The position numbers and the translations under genes are program-made. Positions 1-10,073 of a stretch of 64,000 bases of DNA are shown here, in pieces (the first letter of the stretch is position 1; every line of letters starts with the position of its first letter). The DNA comes from Spinellus fusiger (lineage: Eukaryota; Mucoromycota; Mucoromycetes; Mucorales; Phycomycetaceae), in NCBI GenBank assembly GCA_025094145.1, contig JALLLS010000089.1, positions 1-64,000 of the forward strand, given 5' to 3'. The notes beneath the pieces are model-generated. The model was not told where the DNA came from and did not search any database. It saw only the letters and a program-made list of their open reading frames with translations.

Positions 1-1
1 C

Positions 2-2120
2 TACAGTTGTCGCACTCGAGTTTATGAGTATGGCGGTGGAAGTTTCATCGTAAAGAGCGGTATCTTGGTATTCTCCAACGATGCAGATTTTCGACTGTAT
101 AAGATTGACTTGGTGAATGCTCCCGAGACAATTGTGGCAATTACACCAGAGGAAAAACTCTTCCGCTATGCTAATTTCAACATTGACTCTCAGTCTCGAT
201 TTTTGGTTTGTGTTAGAGAGGAACACTTTGAGGTAGAAGAGCCAAAAGATGTTGTAAACGTGCTTGTATCCGTGAGCTTGGTAGAGAAGGATATAGCAAG
301 GGCAGTCAGGGTCATTGAGAAGGGTGCAGACTTTTATGCTGCACCTTGTCTTTCATCAGACGACACACTCATGGCTTATATTAGCTGGAATCATAGTAAT
401 ATGCCTTGGGATTTCACTTTCATCCATTGTGCCAAAGTCGAATACAATGATAACCATGCCTTTATTCGTGACAGTGAATGTGTGGCTGGTGACATTATTA
501 ATGAAAGTATTATGGTAGGTGATTCATGCCATGAATAGACTAAGCTTAGAGTATAGCAACCTGCGTTTGGTATCGACAATGTACTCTACTTCTCCTCAGA
601 TCGTTCTGGATTCTGGAATCTCTATGGTTTCTATAATGGTGAAACAGAACTTTTACTGCCTGAACCTCTTCCTCAAGAATTCACAGGAGCTTCTTCAAGA
701 TTGAACAGCAGGTCATATGCACCTTTCCTATCAGATGCTAATAAGCTTGTGTGTATCAACAAAAAACATCTTGCTGTCTTGGATACAAAGGCCAAGACGT
801 TGACTAATTTACCCATTCCCTATCACTTGTTCTCTCAAGTATCTACGTACAATGACAATGGAAAAGAGGTTGTTATTACAAATGCATTTGCAACAAACCA
901 GCCCAACAGTCTGATAAGTTACTCTGTGGATGAGCAATCTATCCTACGCATTTTGAAGACATCTGCTGCATTGATACTAGACCCTGCGGATATTTCTGTT
1001 GGGAAAGAGATTGCCTTCCCAACAAATGATGGAAATGAGGCCTACTGTTTCTTTTATGAGCCTAAGAACAAAGACTATATCAGTGAAGGAAAGCCTCCAT
1101 TGAGAGTTATGTCGCATGGTGGGCCTACAGCTTCCACTAACAATGCCTACTCTCTCAATATTCAGTACTGGACTACACGTGGATTTGCCATTGCTGATGT
1201 GAACTACGGTGGTAGTGATGGTTATGGTAAAGAATATCGTAACCGTCTTAAGAAAAGATGGGCCATTGTGGATGTGGATGACTGCTGTAATGCAGCCCTC
1301 TACCTTGCCGAACAGGGACTAGTAGATAGAGAGAAATTAGCCATTGAAGGTGGGAGTGCTGGGGGTCTTACTACTCTGTAAGTACACTCATAACTAGAAG
1401 TATCTTTATTTATGACTCATTATTATTATTATTATTAGTGCAAGTCTTGCCTTCCGTGATGTATTCAAGGCAGGATGCAGTAGATTCGGAATTTCTGATA
1501 TTACTCTATTGGCCAAAGAAACACACAAATTCGAGTCTAAATATTTAGGTAAAGCTCTTTTTTATCCTTTGGTATTCCATCGTGCAGGTCTATAGCTCTT
1601 TTTTTTTGTTTTTTTGTTTTTGTTTATTAGATCAATTGATCGGTGAATATCCTAAAGATGTCAAAATCTACGAGGAGCGGTAAGACATCAAGAGAGCATT
1701 GCATACAAAAACAAGTAGAGTAGAGACTAACATTGGTGTGTGTGTGTGTGTTTTTTTTTAAAAAAAAACAGCTCTCCTCTTTTCTCTGCTCAAAATATAA
1801 AGTGCCCTGTCATCATCTTCCAAGGTGAAGATGACAAGGTTGTTCATCCTTCTCAGGCTGAAGCTATAGTAGATGCATTAAAGAAAGGTGGTGTTCCTGT
1901 CGCATATGTACTGTATAAAGGAGAAGGACACGGTAAGTCTATAAATGTTACGGTGGACTCTTTGCATAGACATTAATTTAATTTGTTTGTGACACTAGGA
2001 TTCAGACTTGCTAAAAACATTAAGCGCACGATAGAATTGGAGCAATGGTTCTATGGTCAAATTTTCGGATTTCCTGTTGATAATGTGGAGGGTATAGAAA
2101 TATATAACTTCCACAAGTAG
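2..2120 (+). CDS. S9 family (prolyl oligopeptidase-like) serine peptidase, 3' part
   Basis: The gene is cut by the left window edge. I read six exons: 2-514, 557-1377, 1439-1548, 1631-1679, 1772-1932 and 1999-2120 (stop TAG). All introns are GT-AG and the phases close. The first visible residues (RTRVYEYGGG) are typical of the beta-propeller of S9C acylaminoacyl-peptidase/prolyl-oligopeptidase proteins. The C-terminal alpha/beta-hydrolase domain has the nucleophile elbow GGSAGG (near 1352-1369, the Ser being catalytic), the acid in FQGEDD (exon 5) and the catalytic His in GEGHGF (spanning the exon 5/6 junction). The expected role is hydrolysis of short peptides or acyl-peptides, probably cytosolic. 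The three catalytic residues appear intact, so the gene looks functional. The exact S9 subfamily is not certain. Confidence 0.85.
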
Positions 2121-3184
2121 AGATAGCTCTTTTATCTATAATGTCCATCCCATATAGCAATAAGAGTATCTTCAAAAATGTTTTCTAGATGTATGATAAA
2201 GATATTATTAAAGGTTGTCCTGATCTTTCTGTAGTAGCTGATAGATATGATTAATACCATAAAGAGAGAGATTAAGCGTAACTTCTACAGTCACACCCAA
2301 TTGAATGTAATACTTTTGAATATGAATATCAGGACGAAATATTTATGATATGTTCAACATCAAATAAAACACTCCACATTTGATATAGAAGCTTCAAACT
2401 TAAGCATACCAAGGATCAATATATTTCATTATAGATAATAATAATAATAATAATATAGTTAATATTTTGTATGGCCTCATTTGGCATCTATAACTGACTG
2501 GCATTTATCTGTCATACTCAGAACTTATTGTTGTGCAAGTTCAACACCAACCCTCTCCTACTCTTCTGCAAGTAGAACCTTCAAACCTTCTACATTGGTA
2601 AGAGATACCTTTCTTAATTCAATTTGTCTTTCCAAGGCCCACCAGATGTGTTCAATTGGGTTCAATTTAAGAATTTGTATGGACCAGTACTCAAAGAACC
2701 CTAGTTTGATGTGTCTCATTCTGTTTTGCAGTTAAGGCTGGATTGTGGTCTACAGAAAAGGATCCAAACCCTAACTGATTGCAGCAACTGATAATGGTGT
2801 TTCTACACACATCCACCTCAAACTCCAACATATCCAATTTCAGCTGATTGTATGGGGCAAGTGGGTCCTTTCTAATGACCTTTTCCAGGTGTCTAAAATC
2901 ATTCTCACTGGATTTTTTTTATACATGTTTTCCATGACTCTCTCAATGTACTAGTAATATGTGTTTTTTGATGTTCCTAATACTATTTTAAACTGTGGAC
3001 TTTATTACAATTACACTCACAATCACAGTCAGCCTTAATCCAGTCTTCAACGGGTAATAATATTCCTCATAACTTTCTATCCTATTTCTCACAGATGTCA
3101 GTTGCTGAATATCTATCTGACATGTTGTGTTGGTTTAATAATATTCATAAAGAATATGAGTTTTATACAAAAAAAGTTTATATA

Positions 3185-4560
3185 CACTCCCACGTAATAA
3201 GTGACTGAAAAAATATTAATTTCCTTTTTTTATTCTTCAAAAATAAAATAGACCTCTTTTCTTTTCTTTTATAACTTATTCAAAAAATGTCTTCAAGCAA
3301 TGAAAATCAGCCAACTCTTAGCCAAGAACATGAAGATACTTCTATTAAAAGAAGGGAGCATGATATGTTTATTAGAGGTCAAATCATTGGACAATGGAAA
3401 AGATATGCTACTTATCAAGAGATTTCTGACGATCTTGACATCCCAGTGAGCACAGTGGGCAGGATTATCCAATTGTATAAGAACGAAGGCATAACTCGAC
3501 CTAAAGTGCGTACAGGAAGACCTGAAAAGGTTTCATCTACTTCAAAACTGGTAATTTTTTTATCTATTCGCAGAAACCCTATGCAAACAATTGCATATCA
3601 TTTGAAGAATATCAATGATGCAGGCGTGGATATTTGCCGTAGCACATTTGTAAAATACATGAATGAACTCGGGGTTTTTTCATGCTCACCATCAAGGAAA
3701 CCTGGTATGACACTTACTCATAAGCAAGGGCGATTGGAATGGTGTAGAAACAAGGTTGATTGGCCAGCGGATAGGTGGAGTAACGTCGTTTGGTCTGATG
3801 AGTCTCGTTTCACAGTTGTGGGCAACGATAAAAGAACTAGAGTGATCAGAAAAATGGGTGAGAGGTATGAGGAGCGTCATACGCAAAGGACATACAAGTA
3901 TGGCAAAGGTTCAGTCATGATTTGGGGTTGCTTTTGGCGTGGAGGTGTAGGACCTCTTGTACTCTTGGAGGGGTCAGTTAATTAAGACAAGTATGTCAAT
4001 GTACTTGCCAAATACTTTTTTCCCTGGTTCCAGAAATTGCAAAAGAACCTCAATGAGACCATGCTCTTCCAAGAAGACAGTGCTCCTTGCCATACTGGAG
4101 GATATAGCAGATGGTACAAACAGGAGAGATGTATGATCGAAGGTTTTGATTTTTGGCCTGCACAAAGTCCAGATCTTAACCCAATTCAACATGTTTGGGC
4201 TTATCTTGAAAAGAAGATCAATCCGCATCGAACAAGCATAGCCAGTGCACAACAGCTTGAACAATGCTTGCGTAGTAAATGGGAGAAGATTCCAAATGAA
4301 TTTTTGGAAAATTTAGTTGATAGCATGCCAAGGAGGTGCTCTGCTGTGATAAAGAATAAAGGCTTTGCTACAAAGTACTAAGAAATATTTATATAATGAA
4401 AATGTAGATAATCATCTAAAGAACAACTGTTCCAAATCTTGTGTTATTCCATGAACTTTTTATTATGAACATCTTGGACTGATAGAAATACCTTTATTTT
4501 TCAAAAAAATAAAATTCAAAAAAATTAATATTTTTTTCAGTCACTTATTACGTGGGACTG
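3185..4560 (+). mobile_element. Tc1/mariner element B, nested in element A
   Basis: The element is bounded by terminal inverted repeats of about 40 bp, starting CACTCCCACGTAATAAGTG on the left, with the complementary sequence ending at 4560. TA dinucleotides flank both ends, as expected for Tc1/mariner target duplication. It interrupts element A, whose sequence continues without loss on both sides, so B is the younger insertion. It holds one near-complete transposase gene. A shortened minus-strand relative lies at 43072-43932. Confidence 0.88.
3287..4381 (+). pseudogene. Tc1 transposase of element B with one stop and an altered third catalytic residue
   Basis: One reading frame of 364 codons runs from ATG 3287 to TAA 4381, broken only by TAA at 3983-3985. 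The N-terminal part has a helix-turn-helix (residues about 20-80, QEISDDLDIPVSTVGRI), followed by the DDE catalytic domain. The first Asp is in VWSDESRF and the second in FQEDSAPCHT. The third acidic position, normally Glu in SPDLNPIE, is Gln here (CAA, 4187-4189). Gln at that site would be expected to abolish DDE catalysis. Apart from these two changes the frame is clean. Transposases of this family bind their inverted repeats and cut at TA. Confidence 0.85.
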
Positions 4561-4595
4561 TATATATTATTATTAAAATCTAGGCAAGTGTTAAA

Positions 4596-4612
4596 TCCAA
4601 TGGGGCATGGCT
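4596..4612. repeat. Probable LINE target-site duplication, left copy
   Basis: Seventeen bases starting TCCAATGGGG match 9895-9911 at 13 of 17 positions. Both copies also resemble the terminal sequence of the Tc1 element that the LINE appears to have entered. The mismatches make this a tentative call. Confidence 0.5.
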
Positions 4613-5930
4613 CTTCCCTATTTAACTCCGGAGACACCCCTAGGGGACCCTCCATTAGGCAATAAAAACCAACAAACTTCGAGATCTACTCCACCAACCT
4701 CAGAGAACACTTCCACTACACATGCAAAGACCAACTCTGTCTCTGCTGCTTTGGGAACAAAGCTAAATTTCTCTGGAGCCGCAAAGAAAGGGCTCCTTAA
4801 CCGCACCACCCCCACTCGCACCAAGATCGTTCTTGGTAGCGACAATGAAAATCCTTTGCCCCGTGTGTGGGCTCAGGGCACCTCTCGCCACTCTGTTTTC
4901 TACAGTCTTCCTGCTAAGAATGCAGAATACATTAATGAATTCTTGGACACCATGCGAGATCGCTTCCCCGCCAACGTCTGCTTTGGATGCAGCCGTAAGG
5001 ATAAGGAAGGGGTTGCTAATTTTGTTTCACTTTGCCACCAAGGCTGCTTGCGAGCAGGCCTGTAAGGAAGGCATTAATGTATCTGATTCTGTTCTTTTTG
5101 CGTCTCCTGCCATCTCTCCCCAAGCAATGCTGTTGCGTCTCAATATTGTGAGACTTCCCTTCATGTCTTATGAAGAGATCAACACAGGTCTGCGGGCCTG
5201 CTTAAGTAAATTTGGCACTGTCAAAGAAGTGGTCGTTTATGAAGAACGAAAGTGGTTCCATGGTAATGGCCATGTTTATCTTGAACGCCCACCCAACTAC
5301 GACCGTACTCTCCAGCCATTGACCTACAAAGTGGCTTTCAATGCTGAACATACCTTTTTGGCTACATGGACGAAGATGGGAGCTCATTGTCGATACTGTA
5401 AGGCAATGGGCCATGATGTGGATAAGTGTCCCATGCGTCCAAAAGAAACCCGGACTTGTTACTCTTACGGAGAGGTTGGACATCTCCAGGGCAACTGCAC
5501 TCGTCTCCCTGCCACTGAGGCAGACACATCAAAGAGATACCGAAAGACAGCCGCTGATCCTTCTAAGGATCGAGTGATTGCTAGTCCTGTCTCTCTTCTT
5601 TTGAAGAATCCTGTCACTTCTTCTGAGAAACCTGAGGCAGTTTCAGGCACTATTCCCACCCACCCCACAGAGGAAACTACTCTTCCTGCTGTCGACCCGA
5701 CAGCTGTTTTGGTTGTTGAGGAGCCTGCCAAACTGCCAGATGCTCCACCTATCTTTTCTCCTCAAGACACTCGCTCTGTCTCTCCGAGTAGAGATCGTTC
5801 AGCCTTGCCAGGCAGACGTCGCTCTGTTTCCCCCAGGAAACGTCGTCCTGTCTCTCCCAGAAGACTTCGGTCTGATAAACGTTCAAACATGAATATCAAC
5901 ATGGACGTGTCGTCTGAGGGCGAACAATAA
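4607..5930 (+). pseudogene. LINE ORF1 (gag-like, zinc-knuckle) with a frameshift
   Basis: Two overlapping frames together give one ORF1 protein. The first (4607-5065) carries a Ser/Thr/Pro-rich N-terminus. The second is read from about 5030 to 5930. The switch falls near 5015-5035, where ...GVANFVS in one frame continues as FATKAACEQ in the other. The central part looks like an RRM-type fold (LRLNIVRLPF). It is followed by CCHC knuckles (CRYCKAMGHDVDKC, then a second ending HLQGNC, where the first Cys pair is degraded) and an Arg/Ser-rich tail (SVSPRKRRPVSPRR). ORF1 proteins bind the element RNA. I read the shift as a disabling mutation, though programmed frameshifting cannot be excluded. Confidence 0.8.
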
Positions 5931-8900
5931 TCTCCCTTTTTATTTTATTTTATTTTATGTTTAAGATAAGCACTATGAACTGTAGAGGACTCGCCAAACT
6001 CGGTGATCCTCAAAAACGACAATCATTTATACGACACCTACGCAGTAAGGGTATGGATCTTCTTGCGCTCCAAGAAACCCATGCCAATACAGACACTATG
6101 CAACAATCCTTTAACCAACTTTTCCGCACCTCCTCATCACTATGGTCACTTCACTGTGGCCTAGTATCATTATCACCGCTCATTACACTCATTAACCCTC
6201 TGTTCAGCCTCTGTGGCCGCTGCATTACTGCTACAGTGGTGCATGCCAACATGCTTTTTCCTCCTATCCGCATTTGTGTAGTATATGCCCCTGCCACTTA
6301 TCGTCCTAGATACACCTTCCTTAACTCACTTGTCACCAATCCTCTCTTTCTTCCTCAACACCCCAGCAATTTCATCCTGCTCGGGGATTTCAACTATTCC
6401 TACCGTTCGTCCACCTCCACCCCTCGCCAGGCTCCCCAGCCATGGCTGCAGTATATTTCTGACTTTTGCATAGACACCATCACTCCTGCTGGAGAAGCTT
6501 CCCTGCCAACATTTCATCGCGGCATATCTTCCTCATGCATAGACTACATTTTTTCATCCAAGAACATTGCTCCTTTACGTTCTTCCTCTTCAGTCTCCTA
6601 CATCCACCCTCAGTGGTCGGATCACTGTTTACTTACTTCGTCCTTTAGATTTGAGACCCAAGATAACACGGGAAAGGGACTTTGGCGTGCCAGCCCTCGT
6701 CTAGCCCTCCAATCAGAGTTTCGTGAAGAACTCAAATCATTACTTTCTCGCTGTGTTCCTCTTCTCTCTCACTCTTTATCTGTCCAACTTAAGTGGGATC
6801 AGTTAAAGGAGCAAGTCACTTGCTTCATCAAGTCCTTTTCTCGTCGTCGCCATCATTCCCTTGTCTCAGCAGAACGTATGCTTCAGAGCAAGCGGGATAG
6901 ACTTATCCACAAGTTCAGACACCAACCAGCACAGAACTTTCAGTTGCCCATTGTAGAGAAACAGCTGCAACAAGTACAACACGAACAGGTAGAGATCCTT
7001 GCCCTTCGGTCTGGGAAGATGTGGCATGAGAAGGGAGAGACCTCTGCCGGATATTTAAAGAGAACCATCACAGCAAGACAGATCAAGAAGAACATTACTG
7101 CTCTACAACACCCAGTAACAAATACTCTATGCACAGACCCGCACACAATGACTGATGCTGCTGCTACCTTCTACACTGGCTTGTACACTCCAGATCCTGT
7201 AGTGTCTTTGGCTGTTGAGGATTTGATCACTCATCTTCCACCCGAACTTCTTCTCTCTGAGAGCATGGGCTCATTTCTCACCAACAAGTTTACCATAGCA
7301 GACATTAGGGATGGTTCAGCAAGATCCCCAAGATCAAGCAGTCCGGGTCCTGACGGTCTGCCATATGAAATTCTACACCTAGTTTTTGATCACCCTGTTT
7401 GTGCTGACCTTATTACCACAGTGTACAATGAGGCATTGACACTTGGTATATTCCCTCCTTCCTGGCAGTCGACGTGTTTGACACTCCTACCAAAGAAAGG
7501 GGATCTGACCTCTCTAAAGAACTGGAGGCCCATTGCCTTGATCAACACAGATGCCAAAGTATTCACTCGTCTTCTGAACGCTCGCTTGATCCATGCTGCC
7601 AGTAGCCTTGTTTCGCTTTACCAGACAGGTTTTGTGCGAGGAAGGTTCATTGCTGACAATGGCATGCTCACAAAGATTGCCATAGAGCAGGCTAGAATAG
7701 AGAACTCTTCTGCTGTGGGTCTCTTGTTGGATCAAAAAAAGGCCTATGACAGAGTTCATCCAGAGTACCTTAAGAAGGTTATGCTACACTTCAAGTTTCC
7801 TCTTTCTCTGGTGAATAGCATATGTAATCTCTTCTTTTCTACACAGATACAGGTCAATGTGAATGGGCATATCTCTCGCTCACTCACTCAGTCTCGTGGT
7901 CTTCGCCAGGGAGATCCTCTCTCTCCTGTGCTTTTCAATCTTGCTTTTGAGCCTCTGTTGCGTCGTTTGCTCCATGATACGACATTCAAGGGTCTCTCTC
8001 CTCCTCCACACCCAAGTCTTTCTCCGCCTCCTGCTCTCAAGTTTCTAGCCTATGCAGACGATCTCCTAGTCTTTCTACCCGACTATGCCCATTTACATCG
8101 CTTACAAGAGCATCTTACTACGTACTCTGCAGCATCCAACGCTCGCATTAATATGCACAAAACACAAGCCTTTTCTCTTTCGGGTGCTCCCCAGCCCTTA
8201 TGGACACCAATCCTTCAGCAGTACAATATCACAGAATGGCATGACCGTCGTTCACCAGAACCTCTTAGGTATCTTAGGTTTCCCTTGATGACTTCTCTAC
8301 CACAGAGAGATGTCTTTTGCAAGTCGCTTTTGTCGAAGATAGAAGCTACCTGCAATATACATCTTTCTCGTTCTTTGTCTGTTCGTGGCCGTGCAACAGT
8401 GCTCAACACTCTTGTTCTCTCGACTCTTTGGCATGTTCTTCGTGTAGTGTCTCTTCCCTCTGTGTTCTTCCAGAAGGTACGGTCACTCATGGGTCGTTTC
8501 CTCCAGCACCGCATGTTCCCTCCCATAAAGCTTGCTACTTTATGCTCTCGGACTAGCCATGGTGGATTAGGTGTCTTGGATCCCAGTATCCAACAAAGTG
8601 CTCTCCAATTGCGTTGGCTTGTTCCTTTTTGTTTGTCCCCTCGTTCTCCTTCTGGTTTAGTTCCTCCGTGGTTCTCATATCTTCTGCAAGTGGCTGCCCC
8701 TTCATTGGATCCTCTCCATTGTCTTTTGTTTCCCGATCTTCGTCCTTCTGTCTTTTGTTCTCTGAGTAGTGCATTCCACTCGATCTTTAGTGCAATAGAC
8801 CGATTGCCACACTCCTTTGAAAAGATTGCAGTGAATCTTTCCACTTGTCTTGAGCTTCCGCTTTCTTCTGCTTGTTTTGTTGCTTCTGGCTCTCCAGCTT

Positions 8901-9894
8901 TCCCTCGCTCTTGGCGTGCTCTTCGAGTCAGTGATGCTTTTGAGGTGAATCAAGAGCTTGACGTTCTGCAGCGCCGTCTTCCTGGTGGCCTTACCAATTA
9001 TCCACGCATTGTTCGCAAGTTTTTTCGTAGAATTGATAGCCAATCCTTACTCTTACAGCCCTTCCTCCTCAGAGCGTCGTTACCTGTCCAATTGGTACAG
9101 ACTCTCTTTCCTTTGCTTTCTCCTAGGACTGGATCTACAGTAGACATCTCTCCTTTCCTTTCTGCTTTGGTACCCTCCAAGCCATGGTCTCGTCTCTCTC
9201 CACGTCTTTATCGAAACATATGCATGCGAGTATCTTCACCAGCACCTTCCTTTAACCCTCCTCTTCGTCCTTCCCACTGGAAAGAGCTCTGGTCTTTGCC
9301 ATTACAGCATATTACTCGCAATGTATGGTACCGGGCTCTTCACAGCAAGCTTTCATGCCGCTCTCTCCTACACAAGCTTGTTCCCTCTTCCTTTCCCTCC
9401 GGCATTTGTCTTGTTTGTTTGGCCGCTGAAGATACACAAGAGCACCTTCTTTTTACTTGTCCAAAGAAATGGTCTTTTTGGTCCTCCTTTTGGCACAAAC
9501 ATTTTGGCCTCTCTCCCCAGCTCTCTGACCTTGTTGCAGCTCTTCTCTCTTTTGTTTTTCCCAAGGCCAGTGTCTCTAACACTCCCAACGTCTCTATCTT
9601 TGGCTGTGCTCTTTTGGCTATATGGCGCCACCATTGGATGTTCATATTCGATAATGTACCTGTTACCTCCTCTGCTGTTCTCGCGTCTGCTACTCGCCTC
9701 TTGGACCGTCTCCAGTCAGAACTTGATATGGATATTGAGTAACACAGTGCTCTCACCCTGTTAAAAAAAATACTTAATTAGAAAAACAATAGAAACTTAG
9801 AAAAGCCAAAAACAAGTTGTGACTCTCTTTTCCTCCCTAAAAAAAAGATTATCACCAAATAAACTCAGAGCCAGAGGCTCCATACAAAAAAAAA
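4613..9894 (+). mobile_element. Non-LTR retrotransposon (APE-type LINE)
   Basis: The element has a gag-like ORF1 with zinc knuckles, a 1261-residue ORF2 (endonuclease plus reverse transcriptase), a short 3' UTR and a terminal A run (9886-9894). It is flanked by an imperfect 17-bp duplication and sits in the end of Tc1 element A. The first possible ORF1 ATG (4607) falls inside the flanking duplication, so the 5' end may be truncated and the element's true promoter and 5' UTR missing. The base composition (pyrimidine-rich sense strand, higher GC) differs clearly from the surrounding AT-rich DNA. Confidence 0.9.
5957..9742 (+). CDS. LINE ORF2: AP endonuclease plus reverse transcriptase
   Basis: A single open frame of 1261 codons starts 26 bp after ORF1. 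The N-terminal exonuclease-endonuclease-phosphatase domain (residues about 1-235) shows MNCRGL, LLALQETHA, VYAPATY, LLGDFNY and the C-terminal WSDHCL motif. The reverse transcriptase (about 500-770) shows LPKKGDLTSLKNWRPIAL, GLLLDQKKAYDRV, SRGLRQGDPLSPVLFN and the catalytic FLAYADDLL. Near the C-terminus (about 1150-1200) a CLVC...HLLFTC zinc-binding motif matches zf-RVT. I see no RNase H domain. The enzyme nicks target DNA and copies the element RNA in place. ORF2 looks intact, but ORF1 is broken, so the copy could retrotranspose only with help. Confidence 0.92.
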   Translation: MFKISTMNCRGLAKLGDPQKRQSFIRHLRSKGMDLLALQETHANTDTMQQSFNQLFRTSSSLWSLHCGLVSLSPLITLINPLFSLCGRCITATVVHANMLFPPIRICVVYAPATYRPRYTFLNSLVTNPLFLPQHPSNFILLGDFNYSYRSSTSTPRQAPQPWLQYISDFCIDTITPAGEASLPTFHRGISSSCIDYIFSSKNIAPLRSSSSVSYIHPQWSDHCLLTSSFRFETQDNTGKGLWRASPRLALQSEFREELKSLLSRCVPLLSHSLSVQLKWDQLKEQVTCFIKSFSRRRHHSLVSAERMLQSKRDRLIHKFRHQPAQNFQLPIVEKQLQQVQHEQVEILALRSGKMWHEKGETSAGYLKRTITARQIKKNITALQHPVTNTLCTDPHTMTDAAATFYTGLYTPDPVVSLAVEDLITHLPPELLLSESMGSFLTNKFTIADIRDGSARSPRSSSPGPDGLPYEILHLVFDHPVCADLITTVYNEALTLGIFPPSWQSTCLTLLPKKGDLTSLKNWRPIALINTDAKVFTRLLNARLIHAASSLVSLYQTGFVRGRFIADNGMLTKIAIEQARIENSSAVGLLLDQKKAYDRVHPEYLKKVMLHFKFPLSLVNSICNLFFSTQIQVNVNGHISRSLTQSRGLRQGDPLSPVLFNLAFEPLLRRLLHDTTFKGLSPPPHPSLSPPPALKFLAYADDLLVFLPDYAHLHRLQEHLTTYSAASNARINMHKTQAFSLSGAPQPLWTPILQQYNITEWHDRRSPEPLRYLRFPLMTSLPQRDVFCKSLLSKIEATCNIHLSRSLSVRGRATVLNTLVLSTLWHVLRVVSLPSVFFQKVRSLMGRFLQHRMFPPIKLATLCSRTSHGGLGVLDPSIQQSALQLRWLVPFCLSPRSPSGLVPPWFSYLLQVAAPSLDPLHCLLFPDLRPSVFCSLSSAFHSIFSAIDRLPHSFEKIAVNLSTCLELPLSSACFVASGSPAFPRSWRALRVSDAFEVNQELDVLQRRLPGGLTNYPRIVRKFFRRIDSQSLLLQPFLLRASLPVQLVQTLFPLLSPRTGSTVDISPFLSALVPSKPWSRLSPRLYRNICMRVSSPAPSFNPPLRPSHWKELWSLPLQHITRNVWYRALHSKLSCRSLLHKLVPSSFPSGICLVCLAAEDTQEHLLFTCPKKWSFWSSFWHKHFGLSPQLSDLVAALLSFVFPKASVSNTPNVSIFGCALLAIWRHHWMFIFDNVPVTSSAVLASATRLLDRLQSELDMDIE

Positions 9895-9911
9895 TCTAAT
9901 GGGGTGTGCCT
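9895..9911. repeat. Probable LINE target-site duplication, right copy
   Basis: This lies directly after the LINE's terminal A run and matches 4596-4612 at 13 of 17 positions. The sequence GGGGTGTGCCTG also resembles the end of Tc1 element A, whose other end reads (in complement) GGGTGTGACTG. Confidence 0.5.
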
Positions 9912-10073
9912 GGATATTTGTCAGAGAACATCCATGCAGATAGGGAAGTGACTGCCCTTATCCTACAGTAATAACATCTTTCATGCGATAGTTTTAGCAG
10001 AGTCAGCAGTCACGATTTATCTCAGAGGCAAAATACAAAACTGGAGAGAACTACACTTTGTTACTTCACTCAA

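Larger units (their letters stand above)
2288..9915 (-). mobile_element. Decayed Tc1/mariner element A, split by two later insertions
   Basis: This is a minus-strand copy of the same family as the element at 17426-18766. Its transposase 3' end lies at 2470-2760 and is nearly identical to the reverse complement of 18400-18590. An internal deletion then joins it to 5' transposase sequence (2720-3180). The left terminus is CAGTCACACCC at 2288, after a TA. The sequence breaks at 3184, where element B begins, and resumes directly after B (4561-4612, including ATTAAAATCTAGGCAAGTG). It is broken again by a LINE, and its last bases reappear at about 9895-9915. No transposase ORF survives. It is a dead copy that records the order of insertions. 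Confidence 0.8.

Noticed and set aside
8215..9756. Long minus-strand ORFs under the LINE
   Set aside because: They are antisense shadows of ORF2, whose sense frame has all RT and endonuclease motifs. Their composition (Arg/Lys/Glu-rich) is the expected complement.
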